Assembly: GCF_900104675.1 (NCBI RefSeq)
Contig: NZ_LT629945.1
Location: 1,912,756 to 1,976,755, forward strand
Direction: 5' to 3'
DNA length: 64,000 bases
Source of the DNA: Angelakisella massiliensis
Lineage (GTDB): Bacteria; Bacillota; Clostridia; Oscillospirales; Ruminococcaceae
The position numbers were made by a program, and so were the translations under genes. Shown here piece by piece: positions 7,603 through 16,173 of this stretch; within the stretch, counting starts at the first letter, position 1, and every line of letters starts with the position of its first letter. The notes under the pieces were generated by a model. That model had not been told where the DNA came from. It ran no database searches and worked only from the letters and a program-made list of their open reading frames with translations.

Positions 7603-8337
7603 ATGGAGAAGTTTAACACAGAAAGCAAGACCAAACAGATCAAGGAAGAGATTGTAGACGATATTCTCAGCGGAGTATTCCTGCCAGGTGAATCTATTCC
7701 CAGCCAGAGCGATTACGCCAAGAAATACGGCGTCAGCCGTTTGACGGTACGCAAGGCGATTGATGATCTGGTAGCCAAGGGCATCCTGTGGACCGAGCAG
7801 GGGAAAGGTACCTTTGTGCAGGAGCTGGCCACCAACGCCTACAGCTATCGCCGGCTGTCTGGTTTCAGTTCCAACGTTGTTTCTGGAAAAGCGCACACCC
7901 ACTCCAAGGTTATTTCCATCCAGCAGATCCCGGCCGATATCCGCTTGTCCCGTCACCTGCAAATCGAGTTGGGCGCTCCGGTGGTGCTGATTGAACGGCT
8001 GCGATATATCAATCAGGTATGCGCTTGTTTTCAGCGTTCCTTTCTGGTGCAGCAGCGGGTGGCCCACATTGATTTTCAGAAAGAACATTTGGAGGAACAT
8101 TCCCTCTATGCGGTGCTGCGGGATAAAGCGGGCATTACTTTGAGCTATGTGGATGAAAAATTCAGGGCAATTCGGGCCAGCAGTCAGTTGGCAGAATATT
8201 TCAAGGTAAGCGAAGGCGATCCGGTGCTGTATGTACTCCGGGTAACCTACGACGGAGATAGCCGTCCGATTGAATATTGCGAGGATTATGAGAGCTCCGA
8301 TGTGAAAGGAGCCTGGGTCAAATCCATCAGCTTTTGA
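7603..8337 (+). CDS. GntR/HutC-family regulator with UTRA domain
   Basis: The protein is 244 aa. The start at 7603 lies 9 bases after AAAGGG; 7594 is also possible. The N-terminal winged helix reads KTKQIKEEIVDDILSGVFLPGE, then SQSDYAKKYGVSRLTVRKAI and LVAKGILWTEQGKGTFV, typical of GntR proteins. Residues about 80-240 form a UTRA ligand-binding domain of the HutC branch, which usually binds a sugar phosphate or a pathway intermediate. It is the first gene of a same-strand run to 17107 and most likely represses that run until the imported compound or its phosphate is present. Confidence 0.93.
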   Translation: MEKFNTESKTKQIKEEIVDDILSGVFLPGESIPSQSDYAKKYGVSRLTVRKAIDDLVAKGILWTEQGKGTFVQELATNAYSYRRLSGFSSNVVSGKAHTHSKVISIQQIPADIRLSRHLQIELGAPVVLIERLRYINQVCACFQRSFLVQQRVAHIDFQKEHLEEHSLYAVLRDKAGITLSYVDEKFRAIRASSQLAEYFKVSEGDPVLYVLRVTYDGDSRPIEYCEDYESSDVKGAWVKSISF

Positions 8338-8361
8338 TCCGGGAAGAATGGAGGAAAATTT

Positions 8362-9375
8362 GTGGAAAAACGGATTTTGGGAAGTTTGCTGGCGTCTGCG
8401 GTAGGAGATGCCATGGGTGCGGCCACCGAGCTGCGCACCAAGGAAATGATTCGTCAGCGTTTTGGCGGTACAGTGCGGGACATTGTTACTCCTCCTGATG
8501 ATACCTTTGCCCGGGGTTCGGCGGCAGGAAGCGTCACCGATGATTTCAGCCTGATCTATCATACCGCTACAGCCATTGCGGACAATGGCGGCATCATTGA
8601 TGACCAGGCAGTGAACCGGGCGCTGCTTAGCTGGTCAGAGGACCATAAGTTTTACGATCAGTATGTGGGGCCTACCACTCGGGCGGCAGTGGATAAGATC
8701 AGAGGCGTGGAAAGAGAAAATCCTTATGCCTTTATTTGCTGCGACAATGCCAAGGCTTCCAATGGTTCTGCCATGAAGATCTCTCCCGCCGGTCTGTTTA
8801 ATCCAGGCAATGTGGATAAGGCGATTATCGATGCCATCACCATCTGCCGTCCCACCCACAACAATAACCTTTCCATCTCCGGCGCCTGCGCCATTGCCGC
8901 GGCAGTCAGTCACGCCATGGAAGCCAATGCGGATGTCTACTCCATTGTTCAGGCTGGATTGTATGGAGCGGAAAAGGGACTGGAACTGTCTGAAGGCAGC
9001 TGCAATATTCTGGCGGGTCCCAGTGTTTCCAAGCGGATTAAGCTGGCTGTGGATATTGCCATGACGGCGGGAGATATGGATGCTGTTACAACAGAACTGG
9101 CGGATGTTGTTGGTTCAGGGTTACATATTTCCGAGGCAGTGCCCTGTGTTTTTGGAATCCTTGTGGCAGCCAAAGGCAACACCATGGACGCCATTATTGG
9201 AGCGGTAAATATCGGATCTGATACCGATACCATTGCCTCTATGACTGGTGCTGTTCTGGGGGCCCGCAATGGGACTGCGGGAATTCCGGAGCACTACTTA
9301 CAACTGATTGATCAGGTCAACGGCTTTGATATTGCCGCTCTGGCCCACCGGATGGCGGACCTGGTGCGGTACTGA
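8362..9375 (+). CDS. ADP-ribosylglycohydrolase-family protein
   Basis: The protein is 337 aa, with a GTG start at 8362 behind GGAGG. The family signatures are all present: LLASAVGDAMGAATE near the N-terminus, the metal-binding TDDFSL (TDDT-type motif) at about residue 60, and the C-terminal metal site NIGSDTDTIASM. ARH-fold enzymes use two Mg ions to cleave N- or O-glycosidic bonds of ADP-ribose and related compounds. Here the gene sits between a UTRA regulator and a sugar-type ABC transporter, so a small imported N-ribosyl or nucleoside-like substrate is more likely than a modified protein. That substrate role is inference. Confidence 0.9.
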   Translation: MEKRILGSLLASAVGDAMGAATELRTKEMIRQRFGGTVRDIVTPPDDTFARGSAAGSVTDDFSLIYHTATAIADNGGIIDDQAVNRALLSWSEDHKFYDQYVGPTTRAAVDKIRGVERENPYAFICCDNAKASNGSAMKISPAGLFNPGNVDKAIIDAITICRPTHNNNLSISGACAIAAAVSHAMEANADVYSIVQAGLYGAEKGLELSEGSCNILAGPSVSKRIKLAVDIAMTAGDMDAVTTELADVVGSGLHISEAVPCVFGILVAAKGNTMDAIIGAVNIGSDTDTIASMTGAVLGARNGTAGIPEHYLQLIDQVNGFDIAALAHRMADLVRY

Positions 9376-9393
9376 GCAGAAAGGTGGAGCATT

Positions 9394-10257
9394 ATGGGAA
9401 AGAAATTCGGCAAACTGGAACCCTACTTATATCTGACTCCGGCGCTGATTTATTTTACCATCTTTTCCTTCTATCCCTTTATTAAAACTGTGCTTTCCAG
9501 CTTCTTTGTGCTGGACGCCAATGGCGTGGTAAAGGGATTCGCCGGCTTGGATAATTATGTCAAGGTGCTGACGGACCCGCTTTTTATCCAGTCCATTTTC
9601 AACACTCTTTTATATGTAGTGCTGGCGTCCCCTGTGGCCATCATCATCGCTTTGATTCTGGCTTTGGTGGCCAACCAAAAAACACGCACCTCTTCTATTT
9701 ATGAAACGATATTTTCTCTCACCATGGCCATGTCCATGTCTGTTACCGCCATGATTTTCAAAATCATGTACAACCCCAACATCGGCATTATCAATAAGCT
9801 GCTTCAAACCAAAATCAACTGGCTCAATGATTCCAAATACGCGATGCTCTCCCTGAGCGCCATTTCCGTCTGGATGAATATCGGTTTTAATTTCCTGTTT
9901 TTGCTGGCGGCTATCCGGGGTGTTCCCAACGAGCTGCTGGAAAGCTGCCTGATCGACGGCGCCACCGGATTCCAGCGGGTACGCCGGGTGATTCTGCCGC
10001 TGATTTCGCCCACAGTCTTTTTCCTCATCTGCAACTCCCTGGCGAAAAACGTCATCATGTCCGGCCTGCCCATTATCCTGACGCAGGGCGGCCCCAAGGG
10101 CTCCACCACTACGATGATCTACTATATGTACAAGAACGCCTTCAACAACATGAACTACAACTACGCTTACGCCTCGGCAATCATCACCTTCCTGCTGACC
10201 CTTGTGCTGATGCTCATCAGCTTTTCCTTTGAGAAGAAAGGGGTGCATTACTCATGA
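9394..10257 (+). CDS. Sugar-type ABC transporter permease (MalF-like)
   Basis: The protein is 287 aa. It has a short N-terminal segment and six predicted membrane helices (LYLTPALIYFTIFSFYPF is the first). The cytoplasmic EAA loop that docks the ATPase reads ESCLIDGATGFQRVRRVILP. It belongs to the CUT1 family. It starts 19 bp after the ARH gene, and its stop overlaps the next permease by an ATGA. The locus has no ATPase gene, so it probably uses a shared MsmK/UgpC-type ATPase encoded elsewhere. Confidence 0.93.
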   Translation: MGKKFGKLEPYLYLTPALIYFTIFSFYPFIKTVLSSFFVLDANGVVKGFAGLDNYVKVLTDPLFIQSIFNTLLYVVLASPVAIIIALILALVANQKTRTSSIYETIFSLTMAMSMSVTAMIFKIMYNPNIGIINKLLQTKINWLNDSKYAMLSLSAISVWMNIGFNFLFLLAAIRGVPNELLESCLIDGATGFQRVRRVILPLISPTVFFLICNSLAKNVIMSGLPIILTQGGPKGSTTTMIYYMYKNAFNNMNYNYAYASAIITFLLTLVLMLISFSFEKKGVHYS

Positions 10258-11090
10258 CGGCCAAAACCAAAAAGAAGCTGCTGTCCTTTTTGTTCCAGCT
10301 GCTGGCCATTGCAGTGGGATTGCTGCTGATTTTTCCCATTCTTTATGCCATCTCCCTGTCCTTTATGAAAGCTCCGGAGATCCTTACCCGGGACATCAAG
10401 CTTCTGCCCGATTCCATTCAGTGGGAAAACTACCGCAAAGCGCTGCAAATCACCACCTTGGGCAGATATATGATCAACTCTGTGATCCTTGCCGGTGTTT
10501 CCAGCTTCATCCGGGTGATTCTGGCCAGTCTTTCCGCTTTTGCCTTTGCGTTCTTCGAGTTTAAGGGCAAAAACTTCCTGTTTATGCTCTGTATGTCCAC
10601 CATGATGATCCCCGGTGATGTGGTGCTGGTCACCAATTACAAAACCGTCGCCTCTCTGGGGCTGACAGACACTTACCTGGGAATGATGGCGGTATTCCTG
10701 CTGTCGGTACTGAACATCTTTATGATGAGACAGTACTACCTCACCTTTTCCAAAGAGATTTATGAAGCGTCCCGGATTGATGGATGCAGCAATCTTCGCT
10801 TTTACAGCCGGATCCTGCTGCCTTTGTCCAAACCGGTGATCGCGACAGTCTATATTTCTTCCTTCGTCAGCATCTGGAACACCTACCTCTGGCCCATGCT
10901 GGTCACAAATGATGACAAGCTGCGCACCGTTCAGGTGGGAATCACCATGCTCAACTCTGCTGACGGCAGCACGATCTACGGCCCCATTATGGCAGCCGCG
11001 GTGATGGTGCTGGTTCCCACGGTCTTTGTATTCGTTATTTTCCAGAAACAGATCGTGGGCGGTATGCTTTCCGGTTCCGTCAAGGGATGA
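10254..11090 (+). CDS. Sugar-type ABC transporter permease (MalG-like)
   Basis: The protein is 278 aa with six predicted membrane helices. The EAA loop YEASRIDGCSNLRFYSRILL lies near residue 180 and the C-terminal VFVIFQKQIVGGMLSGSVKG is diagnostic of the MalG/CUT1 class. It is translationally coupled to the preceding permease (ATGA overlap), with which it would form the heterodimeric channel. Confidence 0.93.
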   Translation: MTAKTKKKLLSFLFQLLAIAVGLLLIFPILYAISLSFMKAPEILTRDIKLLPDSIQWENYRKALQITTLGRYMINSVILAGVSSFIRVILASLSAFAFAFFEFKGKNFLFMLCMSTMMIPGDVVLVTNYKTVASLGLTDTYLGMMAVFLLSVLNIFMMRQYYLTFSKEIYEASRIDGCSNLRFYSRILLPLSKPVIATVYISSFVSIWNTYLWPMLVTNDDKLRTVQVGITMLNSADGSTIYGPIMAAAVMVLVPTVFVFVIFQKQIVGGMLSGSVKG

Positions 11091-11152
11091 TCCCTTGCTG
11101 AATAGAAAAAAGAAAGATCCAACAAACAGTCACAACTTGGGAGGTCAAGAAA

Positions 11153-12556
11153 ATGAAAAGATTTCTGAGCGTTCTGACAGCGCTGGCCATGCTCACTGTC
11201 AGTATGGCGGGATGCGGCGGTTCCACAGCCTCGTCCTCGTCCAGTGAGGCAGCCGGCTCCAGCTCCGCTGCGGTGGTGGATTCCGGCAAGCGCCTGAGCG
11301 ATACCGATGTGGCCATTGATTTCTGGCATCACATGGAGGGTACCAGCGCGGTCGCTTTGGAGAACACTGTCAATAACTTCAATGAGACTGTGGGCAAGGA
11401 GTACGGCATTGTTGTTACTCCCAGCTTCCAGGGAACCAATACTGCTGAAAAGCTGAAAACACTGGCCCAGGCAGAGGACTGGGGCAACTTCCCTGATGTC
11501 TGCCAGGTAGCCAGCGCCGGTATTCCTGTCATCGCCGGTTATGATCTTTTGGTCAAGCCCGAGGATATGTATGCCGCTGGTGAGAACATTATCGTTCCCA
11601 GAGAGGATATTCTGGACAACGCAGCCCGCACCTTCACCTATATGGACGAGCTGTGCGCACTGCCCTTCAGCAACTCCGCCATTCTCCTTTATTACAACAA
11701 GGATCTGTTCCAGCAGGCCGGTATCGAGACTCCTCCCGCTACCATTGCTGAAATGGTGGATGCCATCAACAAGCTCACCGTCAAAAATGGCGATGAGGTG
11801 GAGACCTATGGCCTGGAGGTCCAGGTAAAGCGTTATCAGCTGCTCAACTTCCTGGGCGGTATGGGAGAGTACAATTTCCTGGGCGACAACGAGGGCGGAC
11901 GTACCGGCCTGATGACCAAGACCACCATTGGTGAGGATGGCAGCCTGATGAAGTTCCTGGACGAGTGGGAAAAGGTGATTGCCACCGGCGGTTACAAGGC
12001 CGTTGAGGATAACATCAATGAAGAGTTTGCCATGGGAATGACCGCTATGGCCATCATGTCCTCCGCCCGTATTGCCAAGGTGGATGAGCTGACCGGTGGT
12101 GCTCTCAACTACGGCACCGCGGCCCTGCCTACCGTCAGCGCTGATGACAAGGGCGGCGTCGCCGTGGGCGGTTCCGGTGTGGTGATCTTCAACAAAGGCG
12201 ATGAGCTGCGTCAGACCGCTGCCTGGATCTTCCAGCAGTATCTGGCAGGCGAGGATGCCCAGTATACCTTCTGCACCGGCAGCGGCTATATTCCGATCAA
12301 CCGCAAGCTGTATGAGAGCGAGCGGATGCAGACCTTCCTGGCGGAAAATGAGCCTATGCAGGCAGCGGCCACATCCATGCAGAACTCCAACCCCAACGTG
12401 CAGGAGCCTTTCGATATGGTGACCGGAGAAATCGATACCATCATTGATACCGAGATGCAGAACTTTGCACAGGGTCAGGATAAACAGACTACGCATGACA
12501 ACATTGTCAATCAGATCAACAGCAAGCTGGCGGAGTATGTAGAAGTCAACAGCTGA
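11153..12556 (+). CDS. Extracellular solute-binding lipoprotein
   Basis: The protein is 467 aa, preceded by GGGAGG. The signal peptide ends in the lipobox VSMAGC, and a Ser/Ala-rich linker follows. The mature domain is a family 1 solute-binding protein: VAIDFWHHMEGTSAVALENT at its start, ALPFSNSAILLYYNKDLF in the hinge region, and GGVAVGGSGVVIFNKGDELRQ. Family 1 proteins bind sugars, oligosaccharides and occasionally nucleosides or glycerol phosphates. It is followed by a hairpin that probably sets binding protein above the downstream enzymes in expression. Confidence 0.93.
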   Translation: MKRFLSVLTALAMLTVSMAGCGGSTASSSSSEAAGSSSAAVVDSGKRLSDTDVAIDFWHHMEGTSAVALENTVNNFNETVGKEYGIVVTPSFQGTNTAEKLKTLAQAEDWGNFPDVCQVASAGIPVIAGYDLLVKPEDMYAAGENIIVPREDILDNAARTFTYMDELCALPFSNSAILLYYNKDLFQQAGIETPPATIAEMVDAINKLTVKNGDEVETYGLEVQVKRYQLLNFLGGMGEYNFLGDNEGGRTGLMTKTTIGEDGSLMKFLDEWEKVIATGGYKAVEDNINEEFAMGMTAMAIMSSARIAKVDELTGGALNYGTAALPTVSADDKGGVAVGGSGVVIFNKGDELRQTAAWIFQQYLAGEDAQYTFCTGSGYIPINRKLYESERMQTFLAENEPMQAAATSMQNSNPNVQEPFDMVTGEIDTIIDTEMQNFAQGQDKQTTHDNIVNQINSKLAEYVEVNS

Positions 12557-12571
12557 CAGTTTTGCTGAGGG

Positions 12572-12610
12572 GGCAGACGCCGGGAGTTCCCGTCGGGCGT
12601 CTGCCTTTTT
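12572..12610 (+). terminator. Internal terminator/attenuating hairpin
   Basis: GGCAGACGCC pairs with GGGCGTCTGCC, followed by TTTTT. It separates the transport genes from the enzyme genes on the same strand. Partial read-through or 3'-end protection of the binding-protein message is likely. Confidence 0.75.
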
Positions 12611-12643
12611 CCAAAGCTATTGTCAGCAGGAAAGGAGCGGCTT

Positions 12644-13456
12644 ATGATTAAACTGGTGGTAACAGATGTAGACGGCACCATCGTCGCGAAAGATGAGATC
12701 CTTCATCCCGAAGTTCCGGCGCTGGCAAAACAGCTGCGCCGGCAAGGAATCATATATACCATCGCTACAGGCCGGCTGGAAAGCCAGGTGGAGGAGTATG
12801 TCAAGCAGCTGGAGCTGGACGACACCCCTTATATTGCCTGTAACGGCGGGGTGATCGTCCGTGGGGGTCAGGTGGTGTTTCGCCGCACTGTTCCGCTGGC
12901 GCCGCTGCGTCAGGCGGTTGCGGTGGCTGAGGCGCTGGAGATGTCGGTGCTCTACAGCAAAAATGGTGTGGAGCGTGCCTGCCGCCTGACAGACTATGTT
13001 CGTCAGCAGCAGCGGGATTTTGGCCGCTATCAGGAGGTGATCCCCTTTGATGAGAAGATGTGGGAAAGCCTGGAGATTGATAAGCTGGTTTTCATGGCCA
13101 AGGTACGGGATGGCAGTCTGGATGCGGTGGAGGCCCTCTGCCGCCGTCTGCCGGAGGAGTTCGGCTATAAACGGTATGCCAACAAGGCTTTGGAGGTGCT
13201 GCACCGGGATTCCACCAAGGAAAAAGGGGTACAATCACTGGCGGAGATGCTGGGTATCCCCATGGAACAGGTGATGGCGGTGGGAGATGATCTCAACGAT
13301 CTGGGGATGCTCCGGGCCGCCGGGATCGGCGTGGCGGTAGGCAACGCCCAGGAACCGGCCAAAGAAGCGGCGGATTATGTGGCTTCCGCCCCTTGCTATG
13401 AAGGTGTAATGGAAGCCTGCCAGCGTTTTTGCTTTGGAAAGGAGCGGACACAGTAA
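12644..13456 (+). CDS. HAD-superfamily (Cof-type) phosphatase
   Basis: The protein is 270 aa, with start ATG at 12644 behind AAAGGAG. The catalytic DVDGTI is at residues 6-11, the Thr motif in IATGRLES, the Lys in STKEKGVQSL and the acidic motif in GDDLNDLGML. The C2B cap makes it a Cof/YbiV-like enzyme that dephosphorylates sugar phosphates or nucleotides. Its stop codon overlaps the SIS gene start (TAATG), so the two are translationally coupled. In this locus it may remove a phosphate from the degraded sugar. Confidence 0.92.
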   Translation: MIKLVVTDVDGTIVAKDEILHPEVPALAKQLRRQGIIYTIATGRLESQVEEYVKQLELDDTPYIACNGGVIVRGGQVVFRRTVPLAPLRQAVAVAEALEMSVLYSKNGVERACRLTDYVRQQQRDFGRYQEVIPFDEKMWESLEIDKLVFMAKVRDGSLDAVEALCRRLPEEFGYKRYANKALEVLHRDSTKEKGVQSLAEMLGIPMEQVMAVGDDLNDLGMLRAAGIGVAVGNAQEPAKEAADYVASAPCYEGVMEACQRFCFGKERTQ

Positions 13457-14571
13457 TGGAAAATACACCTATGCTCAGACAGATCGGCAGTGTGCCGGCC
13501 TTGATGACGGAGCTTTTGCCTGTGCTTCGGCAAAAAGCGGCTGCTCTGGCGGCGGATCCACGGCTGAGAGACGCCCGCAAGCTGGTACTGGTAGGCTGCG
13601 GGGACAGCTACTGCGCGGCGGTGGCCGCCCGCCAGGCTTTCGGGGAGCTTACCGATAAGGAAGCGGAGGTAATGTATGCTGTGGATGTGGCCCGCAGCTA
13701 CAGCCGCCGCGTCCTGATGCGCAACGGTACGGGTACTGTGTATGTGTTTATCAGCAATTCCGGCAATGTCTCCCGCATTGTGGAGGCAGCCCAGAGGATC
13801 ACCCGCTTTGGCGGCGTTACCCTGGCCATCACCGGCAATGAACGTTCGCCGCTTTATGGTGAGGCAGACATGGGCCTGACCATGGAAATTCCCCGCTTGT
13901 GCGGCGGGCCCGGTATGCGCTCCTACGCGGCGTCGGTAATGGCGCTGTATGCCCTGGCGGTGGAGCTTGCCCATGAGGAAGAGGACCGGGCACGGGCGGA
14001 TGCCCTTTGGGAGGAGCTGACAGCTCTGCCAAAACAGCTGGAAGAACTGATGCCGGTATGGGAGCAGCAGGCCCGGGAGCTGGCCCCCCGCCTGAGCCAG
14101 GCCAGAGCCTTTGAGTTTATCGGCATCGCCGCCAATTATGCCAACAGCTTTTTTGCCTATGCCAAGGAGCTGGAAACCATCGGCCTGCCCGCCAGCGCCC
14201 ACAATACCGAAGACTGGCTCCATATGAACTACTTTATCAGCGATGTGACCGGTACAGTCACCTTTCAGTTTATCCGGCAGCGGGAGGGCGGCTACAGCCG
14301 CAGCTGTGAACTGCGGAAGGTTGCCGGGGAGATGGGACGGCCTCTGGTGGTACTCACCGATGAACCGGGGGAGGGTCCCTGGCGGATGACCTTGCCCCAG
14401 ACCAGGGAACTGCTGCTGGACAGCCTGATCGGTTATCTTCCGGTATCCATGGCGATAGGCTATCTGGCGATCCTGCTGGGCGGAGAGGATTTCCGCGGCA
14501 CCAGGGGGCACTGGACCGCCTGCATCAATTTTGCCACTGTGGCAGGCAGTGAAAAAATCATTCTGGACTAA
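13456..14571 (+). CDS. SIS-domain sugar isomerase/deglycase-like protein
   Basis: The protein is 371 aa, coupled to the HAD gene. Two SIS (sugar isomerase) domains are visible: VGCGDSYCAAVAARQAF and VFISNSGNVSRIVEAAQRIT in the first (about 35-165), and FEFIGIAANYANSFFAYAKE with AKELE in the second (about 210-345). It resembles AgaS/FrlB-type enzymes that isomerise or deaminate amino-sugar phosphates or split Amadori products. The exact reaction cannot be read from sequence. Together with the TIM-barrel protein next door it echoes frlB-frlC, but a FrlD-type kinase is absent. Confidence 0.85.
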   Translation: MENTPMLRQIGSVPALMTELLPVLRQKAAALAADPRLRDARKLVLVGCGDSYCAAVAARQAFGELTDKEAEVMYAVDVARSYSRRVLMRNGTGTVYVFISNSGNVSRIVEAAQRITRFGGVTLAITGNERSPLYGEADMGLTMEIPRLCGGPGMRSYAASVMALYALAVELAHEEEDRARADALWEELTALPKQLEELMPVWEQQARELAPRLSQARAFEFIGIAANYANSFFAYAKELETIGLPASAHNTEDWLHMNYFISDVTGTVTFQFIRQREGGYSRSCELRKVAGEMGRPLVVLTDEPGEGPWRMTLPQTRELLLDSLIGYLPVSMAIGYLAILLGGEDFRGTRGHWTACINFATVAGSEKIILD

Positions 14572-14583
14572 GGGAGGAGTACC

Positions 14584-15486
14584 ATGGAGCTGGCGACATC
14601 TACAAATCTGCTTTTTATCCGGCCCGATGGCAGAAAGGCTTCTTTGGAAGAAACCTTGACCAGGGTCAGCGCTGCGGGCTTCCGGGTTTTTGACCTGAAC
14701 TTTTATGACTGGTCCCTTCCCGGTTCTCCTTTTCTGGGGGAAGAATGGGAACGCTGGCTGCATGGAGTGGGGGAAACCGCAGCCCGGCTGGGGGTGCGGT
14801 TCGGCCAATGCCATGCCTATTTCTACAATTTTCTGGATCAGCGTCTGACAGAGGAACAGCGGCAGCGTCATCAGCAGCTTCAGCAGCGCTCGCTGGTTTG
14901 CTGCCAGCGTTTGGGAGCCCATACCTGCGTCCTTCATCCGGAGACTGTTGCCGGTCGGGTGGACTATTATGCTCCCTCAATAGAGGCAAATTATCATTAT
15001 TTTGCCCCTTTGCTGGAGCAGATGAAGGGGATGGGACTGCGGCTGGCGCTGGAAAATATGTGCGATTACGGCATCGCCCCCCGTCGGAAGTTCTGTGCCT
15101 ATCCCCATGAGCTGGTGGAGCTGGTGGAACGCTTCAGCGATTCTTCCATCGGCATCTGCTGGGACTTTGAGCATGGGGATATTATGGAGCAGGACCAGGC
15201 ACAATGCCTGCGGCTGATGGGGAAGCATCTGCTGGCCACCCATGTATCCGATACCTACAGCAAAACCGACAATACCCTGATGCATGTTCTGCCCCTTACC
15301 GGTACCATCCGCTGGCAGGAAGTGATGCCGGTCCTCGGGGAGATCGGCTATACCGGAGACTTTGCCTTTGAGGTGCACAACTATCTCAACCGTCTGCCGG
15401 ATCAGGTGGCGGACACCGCTCTTCGTCTGGCTTATGAGGTAGGAATGTATCTGTTGTCCCTGGGGGAAACGGCGAATGAGGGCTGA
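14584..15486 (+). CDS. Sugar-phosphate isomerase/epimerase-type TIM barrel
   Basis: The protein is 300 aa, preceded by GGGAGGAG. It is an AP endonuclease 2-type barrel (xylose isomerase-like): HPE at strand 4, RLALENM, CWDFEHGD and HVSDTY supply His/Asp/Glu metal ligands, and FEVHNYLNR closes the site. Relatives include FrlC, IolE/IolI and 3-epimerases. Its place directly after the SIS gene suggests that it epimerises or isomerises the same sugar moiety. Confidence 0.85.
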   Translation: MELATSTNLLFIRPDGRKASLEETLTRVSAAGFRVFDLNFYDWSLPGSPFLGEEWERWLHGVGETAARLGVRFGQCHAYFYNFLDQRLTEEQRQRHQQLQQRSLVCCQRLGAHTCVLHPETVAGRVDYYAPSIEANYHYFAPLLEQMKGMGLRLALENMCDYGIAPRRKFCAYPHELVELVERFSDSSIGICWDFEHGDIMEQDQAQCLRLMGKHLLATHVSDTYSKTDNTLMHVLPLTGTIRWQEVMPVLGEIGYTGDFAFEVHNYLNRLPDQVADTALRLAYEVGMYLLSLGETANEG

Positions 15487-16173
15487 AAAAACAGGATGCA
15501 CGCCCAGACGCTTTCTGACAAGGCTTCCGCTGGCGCTGCTGGGCAGCCTGCTGATGGGGGTGGGCCTTTCCTTCAATGCCTGCGCCGGGTTGGGCAATGA
15601 TCCTTATGGTCTGGTTTATGACGGCCTGCGGCAGCTGTTGGGTTTGGACCCCGCCCAGGCGGGAATCTGTGCGGCGGCAGTCAATGGCTTTATGATCCTG
15701 CTGCTGCTGATAGTGGGCAGGCGGTATCTGAACATCGGTACGGTGGCGGCGGTAGTGCCCTATCAGCTGTGTGTGCAGATAGGCACAGTGCTGTATGGAC
15801 TGATTTTCCCCACAGAGCAGCTGCCGGTACGGATCATCGCGCTTATACTGGGCTGTTTGCTGCTGTATACCGGCATCGCTGTCTTTCTTACTGCGGATAT
15901 CGGCATGGAGCCCATCACCGGGGTCATTATGGTATTAAAGGACCGGTTGGGATGGTCTTTTGCCCGTTCCAAATGGCTGCTGGATTTTCCATGCTGGGAT
16001 TGGGGCTTTTGCTGGGGGGCAAAGCCGGAGCAGTCACCCTGCTGACAGCAGTGATTGCCGGGCCCTCCATTGATCTGATCCATCACTTTATTCTTGGAAA
16101 GCTGAAAGGAGGCCTTGACCGTGAAAGACGATCTGAGGACGCTGCCCAAAATCGAGCTGCACTGTCATCTTGA
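15476..16173 (+). pseudogene. YczE/YitT-like membrane protein with a frameshift
   Basis: The first frame runs from ATG at 15476 (overlapping the previous gene's end) through five hydrophobic segments (LGSLLMGVGLSFNACAGLGN, TAVFL-type helices, GMEPITGVIMVLKDRLGW). At the T-run 15985-15988 the protein leaves frame and stops at 16045. The other frame continues the membrane protein (SMLGLGLLLGG, AVIAGPSIDLIHHFILGKL) to 16173. Adding one T restores a full-length protein of about 232 aa. This is a real inactivation, an assembly error or a slippage site. The family is a poorly characterised set of integral membrane proteins. Confidence 0.75.
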
